The notes under the pieces are model-generated. The model was not told the DNA's origin. It searched no databases and saw only the letters and a list, made by a program, of their open reading frames with translations. Positions 1 to 9,404 of a stretch of 64,000 nucleotides of DNA are shown here, piece by piece. Made by a program: the position numbers and the translations under genes. Source of the DNA: Corynebacterium gallinarum (lineage in GTDB: Bacteria > Actinomycetota > Actinomycetes > Mycobacteriales > Mycobacteriaceae); NCBI RefSeq assembly GCF_014837045.1, contig NZ_JACSPR010000001.1, positions 308,134 through 372,133 on the forward strand. Direction: 5' to 3'. Numbering within the stretch: position 1 is the stretch's first letter; each line of letters begins with the position of its first letter.

Positions 1-497
1 AAGGTCGACACCGAGATCCCCTCCCCCGTCGCCGGCACCATCGTTGAAATCCTCGCCGAGGAAGACGACACCGTCGACGTCGGAGCCGTCATCGCCCGCA
101 TCGGCGATGCCAACGCAGCACCCGCCGAGGACGAGGCTCCTGCCGAGGAGGAAGCCCCTGCTGAAGAGGCTCCCGCCAAGGAAGAGGCCCCCAAGGAGGA
201 GCCGAAGAAGCAGGCACCTGCATCCTCTGCTGCCGCCACCGATGTGGAAATGCCGGAACTCGGCGAGTCCGTCACCGAGGGCACCATCACCCAGTGGCTG
301 AAGGCTGTCGGCGATACCGTCGAGGTTGACGAGCCACTGCTCGAGGTCTCCACCGACAAGGTCGACACCGAGATCCCCTCCCCCGTCGCCGGCACCATCG
401 TTGAAATCCTCGCCGAGGAAGACGACACCGTCGATGTCGGAGCCGTCATCGCCCGCATCGGCGATGCCAACGCAGCACCCGCCGAGGACGAGGCTCC
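1..497 (+). repeat. Tandem lipoyl-domain repeat, about 357-base period
   Basis: Bases 1 to about 140 recur at 358 to about 497. I find a single difference (GAC against GAT near 90 and 447). The identity is at DNA level and covers synonymous positions, so the two lipoyl modules have been copied or homogenised recently. Confidence 0.9.
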
Positions 498-1584
498 CGC
501 TGAAGAGGCACCCGTGGAGGAGACTCCCGACGTGACCAGGGAAGAAGCCAAGAAGGTTGAGAAGGCTGAGCCCAAGGCTGAAAAGAAGCCGGAGCCGAAG
601 AAGCAGGACGAGCCGAAGGCCGCCCCGCAGAAGACCAACACCGACAACATCCCGTACGTCACCCCGCTGGTGCGCAAGCTGGCGGAGAAGCACGGTGTTG
701 ACCTCAACGCAGTGAAGGGCACCGGCATCGGTGGTCGCATCCGTAAGCAGGATGTCCTGGCCGCCGCGTCCGGCGAGTCCGCACCTGCAGAGAAGGAGGC
801 AGCATCGGCGGCAGCCCCCGCCTCCGCCGCATCCACCAAGTCCGTGGATCCGGAGAAGGCCAAGCTGCGCGGCACCACCCAGAAGGTCAACCGTATCCGT
901 GAGATCACCGCACGCAAGACCGTTGAGGCCCTGCAGATCTCCGCTCAGCTGACCCAGCTGCACGAGGTTGACATGACCCGTGTCGCCGAGCTGCGCAAGA
1001 GCAGCAAGCCTGCCTTCCAGGAGAAGCACGGTCTCAACCTGACCTACCTGCCGTTCTTCGTCAAGGCTGTTGTTGAGGCCCTGGTCGCCCACCCGAACGT
1101 CAACGCGTCCTACAACGCCGAGACCAAGGAGATGACCTACCACGCCTCCGTGAACATGAGCATCGCCGTGGATACCCCGGCTGGTCTGCTCACCCCGGTC
1201 ATCCACAACGCGCAGGATCTGTCCCTGCCGGAGATCGCCAAGGCGATCGTGGATCTGGCTGATCGTGCACGCAACAACAAGCTGAAGCCGAACGATCTGT
1301 CCGGTGGCACCTTCACCATCACCAACATCGGTTCCGAGGGTGCGCTGTCCGACACCCCGATCCTGGTTCCGCCACAGGCCGGAATCCTGGGCACCGGTGC
1401 TATTGTCAAGCGCCCGGTGGTCATCACCGAGGACGGCATCGATTCGATCGCCATCCGCCAGATGGTCCACCTGCCGCTGACCTACGACCACCAGGTCGTG
1501 GACGGTGCCGATGCCGGTCGCTTCATGACCACCATCAAGGACCGCCTGGAGACCGCCAACTTCGAAGGCGATCTGGAGCTCTAA
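1..1584 (+). CDS. aceF: Dihydrolipoamide acyltransferase, E2 of 2-oxoacid dehydrogenase (3' part)
   Basis: E2 core of the pyruvate (and possibly 2-oxoglutarate) dehydrogenase complex; it carries acyl groups on lipoyl-lysines and passes them to CoA. The frame is open from base 1, so the start lies upstream of the window. Visible in order: the second half of one lipoyl domain (bases 1-120), an Ala/Pro/Glu linker, a complete lipoyl domain (about 244-480) with the lipoylation site in [12 protein letters not shown], another Lys/Glu/Pro linker, an E3-binding domain (about 646-765, [15 protein letters not shown]), and the catalytic domain ending in the [13 protein letters not shown] active-site motif. 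Several lipoyl domains on one E2 is usual for Corynebacterium. The lipoate genes lipB and lipA follow directly. The choice between the aceF and sucB names cannot be settled from sequence alone. Confidence 0.95.
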   Translation, partial: KVDTEIPSPVAGTIVEILAEEDDTVDVGAVIARIGDANAAPAEDEAPAEEEAPAEEAPAKEEAPKEEPKKQAPASSAAATDVEMPELGESVTEGTITQWLKAVGDTVEVDEPLLEVSTDKVDTEIPSPVAGTIVEILAEEDDTVDVGAVIARIGDANAAPAEDEAPAEEAPVEETPDVTREEAKKVEKAEPKAEKKPEPKKQDEPKAAPQKTNTDNIPYVTPLVRKLAEKHGVDLNAVKGTGIGGRIRKQDVLAAASGESAPAEKEAASAAAPASAASTKSVDPEKAKLRGTTQKVNRIREITARKTVEALQISAQLTQLHEVDMTRVAELRKSSKPAFQEKHGLNLTYLPFFVKAVVEALVAHPNVNASYNAETKEMTYHASVNMSIAVDTPAGLLTPVIHNAQDLSLPEIAKAIVDLADRARNNKLKPNDLSGGTFTITNIGSEGALSDTPILVPPQAGILGTGAIVKRPVVITEDGIDSIAIRQMVHLPLTYDHQVVDGADAGRFMTTIKDRLETANFEGDLEL

Positions 1585-1627
1585 ACCGCTTCGTCCCATC
1601 AGTTGCGTGAGTAGCTGATTCAGACAG

Positions 1628-1659
1628 CCGCCGGCCCCACCTGGGGTCGGCGGTTTTTT
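1628..1659 (+). terminator. Rho-independent terminator after aceF
   Basis: An 11-bp stem (1628-1638 with 1643-1653, one G-T pair), a 4-base loop and six T at 1654-1659. It separates the E2 gene from lipB. Confidence 0.9.
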
Positions 1660-1698
1660 GATGTCATATCATCCCCACCGGGTAGGGTGGACTCCATC

Positions 1699-2454
1699 AT
1701 GACTGCACCACGTGACCCCTTCTTCCCGGCGGATCGTTCCATCCGGGCATCAGATGACCCCATCGAGGTCCAACACCTCGGCACCGTTGATTACCAGGAT
1801 GCCTGGGATCTCCAGGCCTCACTCGCGCAGCAACGCGCCCGGGATGAGATCAACGATCAGATCCTCGTGTTGGAGCACCCCTCGGTCTACACCGCCGGCA
1901 AACGCACCCAGCCGGAGGATCTCCCCACCAACGGTCTGCCGGTGATTGATGTGGACCGGGGTGGGCGGATCACGTGGCACGGCCCCGGCCAGCTGGTCAT
2001 GTACCCCATCATCAAACTGGCCGAGCCCATCGATGTCGTGGACTATGTCCGCCGGCTCGAGGAGGCCCTGATCCAGACCGTGCGTACCTTCGGTGTGCCG
2101 GAGGCCGGTCGGGTGGATGGCCGGTCGGGTGTGTGGGTGCCGGCGCATGATGGTCACCCGGATTCCAAGGTTGCAGCACTGGGAATCCGTGTCACCCGTG
2201 GGGTGACCATGCACGGTCTCGCCCTGAACTGTAATAACACCCTGGAGTTCTACGACCACATCATCGCCTGTGGCATCGATGATGCCGGTTTGACCACCCT
2301 GTCCCGGGAGCTCGGCCGGGATGTCCCCACCGCTGAGCTGGTGGACCCGCTCATCCGGGATCTGGAGGATGCACTCGCCGGCCGGTTGACCGTGGCGGAT
2401 CACAGCTTTGCCAGTGCACCCGATCCCACCAGGGCGCTTCCCAAACGGGGGTAG
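1699..2454 (+). CDS. lipB: Octanoyl-[ACP]:protein N-octanoyltransferase LipB
   Basis: Transfers octanoate from acyl carrier protein to the lipoyl domains of E2 and GcvH, the first step of lipoate synthesis. The 251-aa product has the family signature [17 protein letters not shown], the [10 protein letters not shown] segment with the active-site lysine, and HGLALNCNN with the catalytic cysteine. A GTG at 1687 would add four residues (MDSI), but the ATG at 1699 gives the usual corynebacterial [10 protein letters not shown] start. A TAGGGT box at 1683-1688 suggests a very short or absent leader. lipA follows after 139 bases and the lipoylated E2 gene precedes it, forming a compact lipoylation block. 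Confidence 0.95.
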   Translation: MTAPRDPFFPADRSIRASDDPIEVQHLGTVDYQDAWDLQASLAQQRARDEINDQILVLEHPSVYTAGKRTQPEDLPTNGLPVIDVDRGGRITWHGPGQLVMYPIIKLAEPIDVVDYVRRLEEALIQTVRTFGVPEAGRVDGRSGVWVPAHDGHPDSKVAALGIRVTRGVTMHGLALNCNNTLEFYDHIIACGIDDAGLTTLSRELGRDVPTAELVDPLIRDLEDALAGRLTVADHSFASAPDPTRALPKRG

Positions 2455-2503
2455 CCCCGGGAATGACCATTCAACACGGTGGTGTTGGAATTGGTTAAGC
2501 CCT

Positions 2504-2540
2504 GATGGACCCAGCGCGGTTCCGCGTCCCCGGGTCCATC
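2504..2540. other. Nested hairpin between lipB and lipA
   Basis: A perfect 9-bp outer arm (2504-2512 with 2532-2540) encloses a second perfect 5-bp hairpin (2515-2519 with 2522-2526). No T tract follows, so it is not a classical terminator; it may end lipB transcription weakly or act in the lipA leader. Confidence 0.6.
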
Positions 2541-2593
2541 ACTTTAGAACCCATAACACCCATCAGACATTCGAGAGAAATTAGGTTACTTTT

Positions 2594-3640
2594 GTGACTA
2601 TCGCACCTGAGGGGCGTCGCATGCTCCGCGTCGAGGCCCGGAACTCGCAGACCCCGATCGAGACCAAGCCCCGGTGGATCAGAAACCAGGTCAAGAACGG
2701 ACCCGAGTACAAGGACATGAAGGAGCGCGTCGCAGGTGCCTCCCTCCACACCGTGTGCCAGGAGGCCGGTTGCCCCAACATCCACGAGTGCTGGGAGTCC
2801 CGCGAGGCGACCTTCCTCATCGGTGGTGCCAACTGCTCACGTCGTTGTGATTTCTGCATGATCAACTCGGCACGCCCGGAACCCCTCGATCGTGGTGAGC
2901 CGCTCCGTGTCGCGGAGTCGGTGCGCGAGATGCGTCTGAACTACTCCACCATCACCGGTGTGACCCGTGATGATCTCCCGGATGAGGGTGCCTGGCTCTA
3001 CTCCGAGGTGGTCCGCAAGATCCACGAGCTCAACCCCAACACCGGTGTGGAGAACCTGGTTCCGGATTTCTCCGGCAAGAAGGATCTCCTGCAGGAGGTC
3101 TTCGAATCCCGCCCTGAGGTCTTCGCACACAACCTGGAGACCGTTCCCCGTATCTTCAAGCGGATCCGCCCGGCGTTCCGTTATGACCGTTCCCTGGATG
3201 TCATCCGCCAGGCCCGCGATTTCGGTCTGGTCACCAAGTCCAACCTGATCCTGGGCATGGGTGAGACCCGCGAGGAGATCTCCGAGGCTCTCCGAGATCT
3301 GCATTCCGCCGGCACCGACATCATCACCATCACCCAGTACCTGCGTCCCGGGCCGCTCTTCCACCCGATTGAGCGCTGGGTGAAGCCGGAGGAGTTCCTG
3401 GAGCTCTCCGATGAGGCCTACGAGCTCGGTTTCGCAGCGGTCATGTCCGGTCCCCTGGTGCGGTCGTCCTACCGTGCCGGCAAGCTCTACGCCCAGGCGC
3501 TGAAGTTCCGTGGTGAGGAACTCCCCGAGAACCTCTCCCACCTGGCCGAGACCGCTGAGGGTCCGACCACGCAGGAGGCCTCCTCCCTGCTGGAGCGTTA
3601 CGGTGCCTCCGATGATGCACCCGTGATCCCCCGCGGTTAG
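2594..3640 (+). CDS. lipA: Lipoyl synthase LipA
   Basis: Radical-SAM enzyme that inserts two sulfurs into protein-bound octanoyl groups to make lipoyl groups. The 348-aa product has both iron-sulfur signatures: the auxiliary-cluster cysteines in [12 protein letters not shown] and the radical-[11 protein letters not shown], plus the C-terminal [10 protein letters not shown] segment that supplies the last auxiliary-cluster ligand. The start is the GTG at 2594. It follows lipB and serves the neighbouring E2. Confidence 0.97.
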   Translation: MTIAPEGRRMLRVEARNSQTPIETKPRWIRNQVKNGPEYKDMKERVAGASLHTVCQEAGCPNIHECWESREATFLIGGANCSRRCDFCMINSARPEPLDRGEPLRVAESVREMRLNYSTITGVTRDDLPDEGAWLYSEVVRKIHELNPNTGVENLVPDFSGKKDLLQEVFESRPEVFAHNLETVPRIFKRIRPAFRYDRSLDVIRQARDFGLVTKSNLILGMGETREEISEALRDLHSAGTDIITITQYLRPGPLFHPIERWVKPEEFLELSDEAYELGFAAVMSGPLVRSSYRAGKLYAQALKFRGEELPENLSHLAETAEGPTTQEASSLLERYGASDDAPVIPRG

Positions 3641-3662
3641 TCACCTACCCGCAGCCGTAGCC

Positions 3663-3704
3663 CGCCCCCGTGTGTGATCCACCCGATCACGCGCGGGGGC
3701 GTTT
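3663..3704 (+). terminator. Terminator after lipA
   Basis: An 8-bp GC arm (3663-3670 with 3694-3701) plus an inner 6-bp arm (3674-3679 with 3685-3690), followed by TTT and a pyrimidine-rich stretch. Confidence 0.8.
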
Positions 3705-3821
3705 CCCTTCCCCCGGGCCCGGTCACCCGGCCACCACCCCGGCATTGTCAGGATGCTGCCAGCCGACGGTCATATGCGTGCCATTTTAGAATGCCCGACG
3801 GGATCACCTATTGTTGAGGGC

Positions 3822-4604
3822 ATGGCAGACGCGAAGAAGCAGGCGGCGAAGGCCGCCAAGAAGGAAGTGGCGGCAGCGAAGAGGGCACGCCGCAAGGAGA
3901 CCCGTTCACAGATGTGGCAGGTCTTCAACATGCAACGCAAGCAGGATAAGGCTCTTATCCCGCTCATGTTGCTGGCCGTCCTCGGTATTCCCCTGATCCT
4001 GTTCCTCCTGGGTATGCTCTGGGATGGGCAGTGGTGGATGCTCCCGATCGGCATCATCGCCGGTGTTCTGGCGGCGATGTTCATCTTCACCCGCCGCGTC
4101 GAGCGTGATGTGTTCAAGCGCGCCGAGGGCCAGGCCGGTGCCGCCGGCTGGGCTGTGGAGAACCTCCGTTCGGGTGTGGGCATGGCCTGGCGCACCAAGA
4201 CCGCGGTGGCGATGACCACCCAGATGGATGCCGTGCACCGTGTGGTCGGGCTGTCCGGTGTGGTGCTCGTCGGTGAGGGTGCCGCGCACCGTCTCAAGCC
4301 CCTGATGGCCCAGCAGCGCAAGCGCCTCAACCGTGTCGCGCCGGGTGTGCCGGTCTATGAGATGATCACCGGCACCGGTGAGGGTGAGGTGCCCATCGGC
4401 AAGCTGCAGCGTGAGCTGGTGAAGCTGCCCCGCAACTACAAGAAGAACGAGGTGGCCTCCCTCGCCGCCCGCATCGAGGCCATGGACCATATCGGCAACG
4501 GTCCTGGTGCCGCCCTGCCGAAGGGCCCGCTGCCCAAGGGTGCGAAGATGTCCGGCATGAACCGTCGCGCGCGCCGTCAGTCCGAGCGCAAGGGTGAGCA
4601 GTAG
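3822..4604 (+). CDS. DUF4191 family membrane protein
   Basis: A 260-aa protein with a Lys/Ala-rich N-terminus (about residues 1-30), two adjacent hydrophobic segments (about 47-90: IPLMLLAVLGIPLILFLLG, then LPIGIIAGVLAAMFIF) and a long cytosolic C-terminal part ending in a basic tail (MNRRARRQSERK). This is the actinobacterial DUF4191 family, which also lies next to lipA in mycobacteria; its function is unknown. The ATG at 3822 is preferred over an in-frame start at 3753 because TATTGT at 3809-3814 lies exactly seven bases before it, a leaderless-type promoter. Confidence 0.85.
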   Translation: MADAKKQAAKAAKKEVAAAKRARRKETRSQMWQVFNMQRKQDKALIPLMLLAVLGIPLILFLLGMLWDGQWWMLPIGIIAGVLAAMFIFTRRVERDVFKRAEGQAGAAGWAVENLRSGVGMAWRTKTAVAMTTQMDAVHRVVGLSGVVLVGEGAAHRLKPLMAQQRKRLNRVAPGVPVYEMITGTGEGEVPIGKLQRELVKLPRNYKKNEVASLAARIEAMDHIGNGPGAALPKGPLPKGAKMSGMNRRARRQSERKGEQ

Positions 4605-4637
4605 AGCTCATCTCCTCCGCGTCCGCGCCGTGATGTG

Positions 4638-4675
4638 AGGGGTGTACCTCCCGTGAGGGGGTGCACCCCTTTTTC
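4638..4675 (+). terminator. Terminator after DUF4191 gene
   Basis: Imperfect GC-rich stem (4638-4652 with 4657-4670), a short loop, then a run of T at 4670-4675. Confidence 0.8.
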
Positions 4676-4728
4676 CATGCCCTGATGATCTCTGCCCTGA
4701 TGAGGGGAAAAATACCCTCCGTGGTGCG

Positions 4729-6369
4729 ATGATGAAGGGCGTGAGTCTCTTTGTGGAAAATCAGCTGCTGGCCCTGGTGGCCATCATGGGGATCGGTCTG
4801 TTGCTGGGCCGGATCAGGATCTTCGGTTTCCGGCTCGGGGTGGCGGCTGTGCTGTTCGTCGGCCTGGCCTTCTCCACCATCGAACCGGGCATCACCGTGC
4901 CTCCCCTGATCTATGTGGTGGGGCTGGCACTGTTTGTCTACACCATCGGCCTGGAGGCCGGGCGTGACTTCTTCAGGTCACTGCGGTCCACAGGTCTGCG
5001 CAATAACGGGCTGGCACTCGGTGCCATCATCGTGACCACCGCGACCGCCTGGGTGGTCATCAAGGCGCTGGACCTGGTGCCCGCGACGGGTGCCGGCATG
5101 CTGACCGGTGCGCTGACCAACACCCCGGCGATGGCGGCGGTGGTCGACGCCCTACCGTCGCTTATCGACGACAACGCCACCGACACCGCACGCATCCTGG
5201 AGCTGCCTGTGGTGGCCTATTCCCTCACCTACCCGCTCGGTGTCCTGGTGGTGATCCTCACGATCGCGGTCTGCGGGGGCCTGTTCAAGGTCAACCACCA
5301 GAAGGAGGCCCGGGATGCCGGTGTGGCTGTCCAGGAGCTGACGGGGCGCCGCGTCCGGGTCACCCGGGATGACCTGCCGGCGATCAGCAACATCCCGGAG
5401 CTGCTGGAGCTGGAGGTCATCGTCTCCCGTGTGGAGCGCCGGGGGCAGCATGACCAGTTCATCCCCGAGGAGGGTGATCGCACCCGGCTGGGTGACATCC
5501 TCACCGTGGTGGGATCCGATGATGAACTCGAACGTGCGGAGGGCCTGCTCGGCGAGTTCGTCGACGGCCACCCCTACAGCGATATCGATCTGGACTACCG
5601 CCGCATCTTCGTCTCGGATGAGTCCATCGTGGGTGTGCCCCTGTCGAAACTGCGTAACCGTATCCCCGGCATGCTCATCACCCGGATCAGGCGTGGTGAC
5701 ACTGATCTGATCGCACACCCCGACATGACCCTCCAGCTCGGCGATCTCGTCCGCGTGGTGGCCCCCGCCGAACGGATCACCGAGGCCACGCACATCTTCG
5801 GTGATTCCTACCGGCGTCTGGCTGATTTCAACCTGGTTCCCCTGGTCGTCGGTCTCACATTCGGCGTGTTAGTGGGCATGATGGAATTCCCTCTGCCCGG
5901 CGGTGGTGCCCTGTCGTTGGGTAACGCCGGTGGTCCACTGCTGGTGGCCCTGCTGCTCGGGGCGATGGGCCGCACCGGCAAGGTGGTCTGGCAGATTCCC
6001 TACAGCGCCAACCTCGCCCTGCGACAGCTGGGCATCACCATGTTCCTCGCAGCCATCGGGACCACCGCGGGTGCCGGGTTCCGGTCAGCGCTGAGTGATC
6101 CGGCCTCCCTGATGATCATCGGTGTGGGCGCCCTGCTCACCCTGGTGATCTCCCTGTTGGTGCTCATCATCGGGCACAAGGTCATGCGCATCCCCTTCGG
6201 AGAGACCGCCGGTATCCTCGCCGGTACCCAGACCCACCCCGCGGTGTTGAGCTATATCTCGGAGGCCTCGCGCAATGAACTGCCCGCGATTGGGTACACC
6301 TCCGTCTACCCCCTGGCCATGGTGGCCAAGATCATCGCGGCGCAGGTGCTGCTGTTCCTGCTGATTTAA
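4729..6369 (+). CDS. AspT/YidE-family transporter with two RCK-C (TrkA-C) domains
   Basis: A 546-aa membrane transporter of the aspartate:alanine exchanger family. It has a first half of about five hydrophobic helices (residues 1-185), a soluble middle with two TrkA-C-like domains (about 205-290 and 290-365; LGDILTVVGSDDELER and LGDLVRVVAPAERI are the repeated signatures), and a second half of about five helices. The duplicated glycine-rich GMLTGALTNTPA and GILAGTQTHPA segments are typical of this fold. The substrate is not predictable, though acidic amino acids or dicarboxylates are common. The start is ATG 4729, but a GTG at 4741 (MSLFVENQLLAL) is also plausible. Confidence 0.85.
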   Translation: MMKGVSLFVENQLLALVAIMGIGLLLGRIRIFGFRLGVAAVLFVGLAFSTIEPGITVPPLIYVVGLALFVYTIGLEAGRDFFRSLRSTGLRNNGLALGAIIVTTATAWVVIKALDLVPATGAGMLTGALTNTPAMAAVVDALPSLIDDNATDTARILELPVVAYSLTYPLGVLVVILTIAVCGGLFKVNHQKEARDAGVAVQELTGRRVRVTRDDLPAISNIPELLELEVIVSRVERRGQHDQFIPEEGDRTRLGDILTVVGSDDELERAEGLLGEFVDGHPYSDIDLDYRRIFVSDESIVGVPLSKLRNRIPGMLITRIRRGDTDLIAHPDMTLQLGDLVRVVAPAERITEATHIFGDSYRRLADFNLVPLVVGLTFGVLVGMMEFPLPGGGALSLGNAGGPLLVALLLGAMGRTGKVVWQIPYSANLALRQLGITMFLAAIGTTAGAGFRSALSDPASLMIIGVGALLTLVISLLVLIIGHKVMRIPFGETAGILAGTQTHPAVLSYISEASRNELPAIGYTSVYPLAMVAKIIAAQVLLFLLI

Positions 6370-6370
6370 A

Positions 6371-6406
6371 AAGAACGGCTGGCACCCGGGGTGGGTATCC
6401 AGCCGT
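6371..6406. terminator. Bidirectional terminator between AspT and RDD genes
   Basis: A perfect 8-bp arm (6375-6382 with 6399-6406) lies between two convergent stop codons. An A-run on the left becomes the T tract for the minus-strand RDD transcript. Confidence 0.75.
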
Positions 6407-6422
6407 CGATAAGCTCCGTCGT

Positions 6423-6896
6423 CTAGCCGCGGATGACCGCGGTGCCGGTCGCCTTGTCGTGGAGACCACGACCGTCGGAGTCCACCATGGCGGCGGGCAG
6501 GATGAGGATGGTGAGCAGGGGGCGCACCAGTGAGCGCCACCAGCCGACGCGGTCCTCGGCGTCGATGCGGGCGAGTCCCATGCCCAGCATGGCGTGGCCC
6601 GGTGTGCGGGCGAAGAACCAGCCGGTGAGCCAGCCCATGAGCACGAAGATGATGAGCGTGGAGGTGGCCACGTCGCCGAGTGCGTCGGTGAAGTTGGTGA
6701 GCACGATGGCGATGATCCAGGAGATGATCCAGTCGATGCACACGCCGCCGATGCGCCGGGCGACGGACACCAGGGAACCGGGGCCGCGTTCGGGGAGACC
6801 GAGTTTCTCACCGGGCCAGCGGCCGGGGGCATCGGGATCGTCAAAGTCTGCGGGGATCTCCGGACCATCGAGCCAGGATCTTCTCGGTTTAGCCAT
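6423..6896 (-). CDS. RDD family membrane protein
   Basis: A 157-aa protein. A polar N-terminus of about 45 residues is followed by the RDD domain: ARRIGGVCIDWIISW (the R and D of the family name), a second helix around TSTLIIFVLMGWLTGWFF, the conserved TPGHAMLGMGLARID loop, and a last helix RSLVRPLLTILILPAAMVD. RDD proteins have been linked to ion or compatible-solute transport, without a firm function here. The gene is conserved next to glnA in corynebacteria and mycobacteria. ATG 6896 is chosen; a TTG at 6914 would add six residues. Confidence 0.85.
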   Translation of the reverse strand: MAKPRRSWLDGPEIPADFDDPDAPGRWPGEKLGLPERGPGSLVSVARRIGGVCIDWIISWIIAIVLTNFTDALGDVATSTLIIFVLMGWLTGWFFARTPGHAMLGMGLARIDAEDRVGWWRSLVRPLLTILILPAAMVDSDGRGLHDKATGTAVIRG

Positions 6897-7052
6897 GGTC
6901 TTAAACTTAGCCAACGGACGAGCAAACGGGAAACGCCGTCGGGGGATATCCTCCGATAGCGATGTACCTCACCGCGCCAATGCTGGCCGGGTGGGATGAT
7001 GTGCCACTATTGTGGGCTGGTATCCGCTGCTCAGCGGGGGATCCACGAAAAG

Positions 7053-7084
7053 TTTTGATAGATCGACAGATAATGTCGTATACT
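7053..7084 (+). promoter_or_regulatory. glnA promoter with candidate AmtR operator
   Basis: TATACT at 7079-7084 is a good corynebacterial -10. The stretch 7053-7073 resembles the AmtR nitrogen-control box (TTTCTAT-N6-ATAGAT/AA): the right half ACAGATAA fits almost fully, the left half TTTTGAT only partly. The box covers the -35 position, where a repressor would block RNA polymerase. AmtR control of glnA is known in C. glutamicum; the site here is inferred. Confidence 0.55.
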
Positions 7085-7197
7085 GGCCCGTGTCGCAAGG
7101 TGTACATCTGCACTTGAGTCTAGTCCCACTAGGTTTCAGGACCGTTAGCTTGCCCGGCGCGAAAACACCCTATACCCCATGCCCATGAGGAGTCACC

Positions 7198-8631
7198 GTG
7201 GCGTTTAACACCCCGGAAGAAGTAACAAAGTTCATCAAGGATGAAAACGTAGAGTTCGTTGATGTCCGATTCACCGACCTTCCCGGAATCGAACAGCACT
7301 TCAGCATCCCCGCATCCGCCTTTGATGAGGACGCCATCGAGGAGGGCCTCGCCTTCGATGGTTCCTCCATCCGTGGTTTCACCACCATTGATGAATCCGA
7401 CATGAACCTGCTGCCGGATCTGGCCACCGCCAAGATCGATCCGTTCCGCAAGGCGAAGACGCTGAACATCAAGTTCTTCGTCCATGACCCCTTCACCCGT
7501 GAGGCGTTCTCCCGCGACCCCCGCAACGTGGCCCGCAAGGCCGAGCAGTACCTGGCCTCCACCGGCATCGCCGACACCTGCAACTTCGGCGCCGAGGCCG
7601 AGTTCTACCTCTTCGACTCCGTCCGCTACTCCACCGACATCAACTCCGGTTTCTACCACGTGGACACCAACGAGGGCTGGTGGAACCGCGGTCGTGAGAC
7701 CAACCTGGATGGCACCCCCAATACCGGTTCCAAGAACCGCGTCAAGGGCGGGTACTTCCCGGTCGCCCCCTATGATCAGACCGTGGATGTCCGCGACGAG
7801 ACGGTCCGCAACCTGCGTGACGCCGGTTTCCACCTGGAGCGTTTCCATCACGAGGTCGGTGGTGGCCAGCAGGAGATCAACTACCGCTTCAACACTCTGC
7901 TGCACGCAGCCGATGACATCCAGACCTTCAAGTACATCGTGAAGAACACCGCGGCCCTGCACGGCAAGGCTGCCACCTTCATGCCCAAGCCGCTGGCCGG
8001 TGACAACGGCTCCGGCATGCACGCCCACCAGTCCCTGTGGAAGGACGGCAAGCCACTCTTCCACGACGAGTCCGGTTACGCTGGCCTGTCCGATATCGCC
8101 CGTTACTACATCGGCGGCATTCTCCACCACGCGGGGGCTGTCCTGGCGTTCACCAACCCGACCCTGAACTCCTACCACCGCCTGGTGCCGGGCTTCGAGG
8201 CCCCCATCAACCTGGTCTACTCCCAGCGCAACCGTTCCGCGGCCGTGCGCATCCCGATCACCGGGTCCAACCCGAAGGCCAAGCGCATCGAGTTCCGCGC
8301 ACCGGACCCATCAGGCAACCCGTACCTGGGCTTCGCCGCCATGATGATGGCCGGCCTGGACGGTGTGAAGAACCGCATCGAGCCGCACGCACCGGTGGAC
8401 AAGGACCTCTACGAGCTCCCACCGGAGGAGGCCGCCTCCATCCCTCAGGCACCGACCTCCCTGGAGGCATCCCTGCAGGCCCTGCAGGAGGATTCCGACT
8501 TCCTCACCGAGTCCGATGTGTTCACCGAGGACCTCATCGAGGCCTACATCCAGTACAAGTACGACAACGAGATCACCCCGGTCCGCCTGCGCCCCACCCC
8601 GCAGGAGTTCGAGATGTACTTCGACTGCTAG
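7198..8631 (+). CDS. glnA: Glutamine synthetase type I (GSI-beta)
   Basis: Makes glutamine from glutamate, ammonia and ATP; the main ammonium-assimilating enzyme under low nitrogen. The 477-aa product is full length for class I. It has the N-terminal [14 protein letters not shown] segment, the Mg-binding [11 protein letters not shown], the ATP-site [18 protein letters not shown], the NRSAAVRIP loop, and the adenylylation site at Tyr405 in [12 protein letters not shown], so it is a substrate for GlnE (28.1-31.3 kb). The start is the GTG at 7198 behind GAGGAG. A closely similar paralogue lies at 19.0 kb. Confidence 0.97.
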   Translation: MAFNTPEEVTKFIKDENVEFVDVRFTDLPGIEQHFSIPASAFDEDAIEEGLAFDGSSIRGFTTIDESDMNLLPDLATAKIDPFRKAKTLNIKFFVHDPFTREAFSRDPRNVARKAEQYLASTGIADTCNFGAEAEFYLFDSVRYSTDINSGFYHVDTNEGWWNRGRETNLDGTPNTGSKNRVKGGYFPVAPYDQTVDVRDETVRNLRDAGFHLERFHHEVGGGQQEINYRFNTLLHAADDIQTFKYIVKNTAALHGKAATFMPKPLAGDNGSGMHAHQSLWKDGKPLFHDESGYAGLSDIARYYIGGILHHAGAVLAFTNPTLNSYHRLVPGFEAPINLVYSQRNRSAAVRIPITGSNPKAKRIEFRAPDPSGNPYLGFAAMMMAGLDGVKNRIEPHAPVDKDLYELPPEEAASIPQAPTSLEASLQALQEDSDFLTESDVFTEDLIEAYIQYKYDNEITPVRLRPTPQEFEMYFDC

Positions 8632-8677
8632 ACCCCCGCGGGGAGTTCAGGCCACTATTTGGACATCCCTAAATTCT

Positions 8678-8722
8678 CAGGAAATCACCCTCCCGACGTT
8701 CCCTCGGGAGGGTGATTTCCTG
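8678..8722. terminator. 19-bp perfect hairpin after glnA
   Basis: 8678-8696 pairs perfectly with 8704-8722 around a 7-base loop. There is no strong T tract, but its position 47 bases after the glnA stop and its stability suggest a terminator. Confidence 0.75.
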
Positions 8723-8728
8723 TCAACA

Positions 8729-8741
8729 TTTCTAACCCTTT
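8729..8741. repeat. Left copy of 13-base direct repeat
   Basis: TTTCTAACCCTTT, repeated exactly at 9477-9489. The two copies bracket the low-GC segment holding the 87-aa orphan. Confidence 0.6.
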
Positions 8742-9086
8742 TGCCTGGTGATCGAACCCGCACGGATACAAATGAGATTGGTGGGCGATTGTTGTCGCAT
8801 CTATCTTCGACACTATCGCCCGCGACTGGGTCGCGCCCGGAACCTAACTTATCCGCCCTTGCCTGGCACCAATCTCCTAGACACCTCGAGCTAAGAGTCC
8901 CCTCGCTACTCGTTGCGCCAACTCTAGAAGAGGCCCAGGATACAACCATGCTACGAGAGTTCAGCCTGAAGCGTTCGAATAGCAAAAACAATACTAGGTG
9001 CGAATATCCGTTCTATTTCTCACCTATCGTGTCCGCCCCGTCTTCTATTGTCATGTAGTTAGACCCAGAGGGGAGGTGAAGTAGAG
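8742..9086. other. Low-GC non-coding stretch
   Basis: About 345 bases visibly richer in A/T than the surroundings. I see no conserved gene or RNA. A long open frame over it (8516-9058) only continues an alternative frame of glnA and is not credible. The promoter of the 87-aa gene must lie here; TCTATTGTCAT at about 9045-9055 contains a possible -10 (TATTGT). Confidence 0.4.
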
Positions 9087-9350
9087 ATGACAGATTTTAA
9101 ATTCACTCCGAGCAAAAACCTTGGGAAGGTTTCGACTAGTAAGGCTAATGCGGCGAATCGGAATATCAAGAGGATTGCCGATTCTTCGAAGTCTGATGAC
9201 CAGAAGGCACGCGAGATTAGTGCGGAATTTAAGACGGCATATGCAGGAACCGGATTGGATATGTCCCAGGCGGTGAACCCTAAGTTTGTGAAAGACATGC
9301 TGAAGAAGGGGCAGATTCCAGAGGTTTCCGATAAGGCTCCTGAGTGGTAG
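9087..9350 (+). CDS. Small orphan protein of 87 aa, unknown function
   Basis: It begins MTDFKFTPSKNLGKVST and ends VSDKAPEW; it is soluble, rich in Lys, Ser and Ala, probably helical, with no signal peptide or membrane segment. I recognise no family. It is probably real: a strong ribosome-binding site (GGGAGGTGA, 9071-9079), a start eight bases on, and its own terminator 19 bases after the stop. Codon use is poorer in G/C at third positions than the neighbours (ATT, AAG, TCG and TCT mixed; GAT, GCT), which suggests recent acquisition. It sits alone between glnA and a DUF1206 gene, inside a pair of 13-base direct repeats. Confidence 0.7.
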   Translation: MTDFKFTPSKNLGKVSTSKANAANRNIKRIADSSKSDDQKAREISAEFKTAYAGTGLDMSQAVNPKFVKDMLKKGQIPEVSDKAPEW

Positions 9351-9368
9351 CCAGAGGGAACAAACACT

Positions 9369-9404
9369 AGAATCCCCACTCTCCCTTGGGAGAGTGGGGA
9401 TTCT
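9369..9404 (+). terminator. 17-bp perfect hairpin after the 87-aa gene
   Basis: 9369-9385 pairs perfectly with 9388-9404 around a 2-base loop (the innermost pair probably opens), followed by TCT. Confidence 0.8.

Noticed and set aside
7129..8178. 349-aa minus-strand ORF opposite glnA
   Set aside because: Shadow of the glnA coding frame. Similar antisense frames under the second synthetase, threonine synthase and glnE were dropped for the same reason.
8516..9058. 180-aa plus-strand ORF running from glnA into the low-GC island
   Set aside because: It starts inside glnA in another frame and continues by chance.
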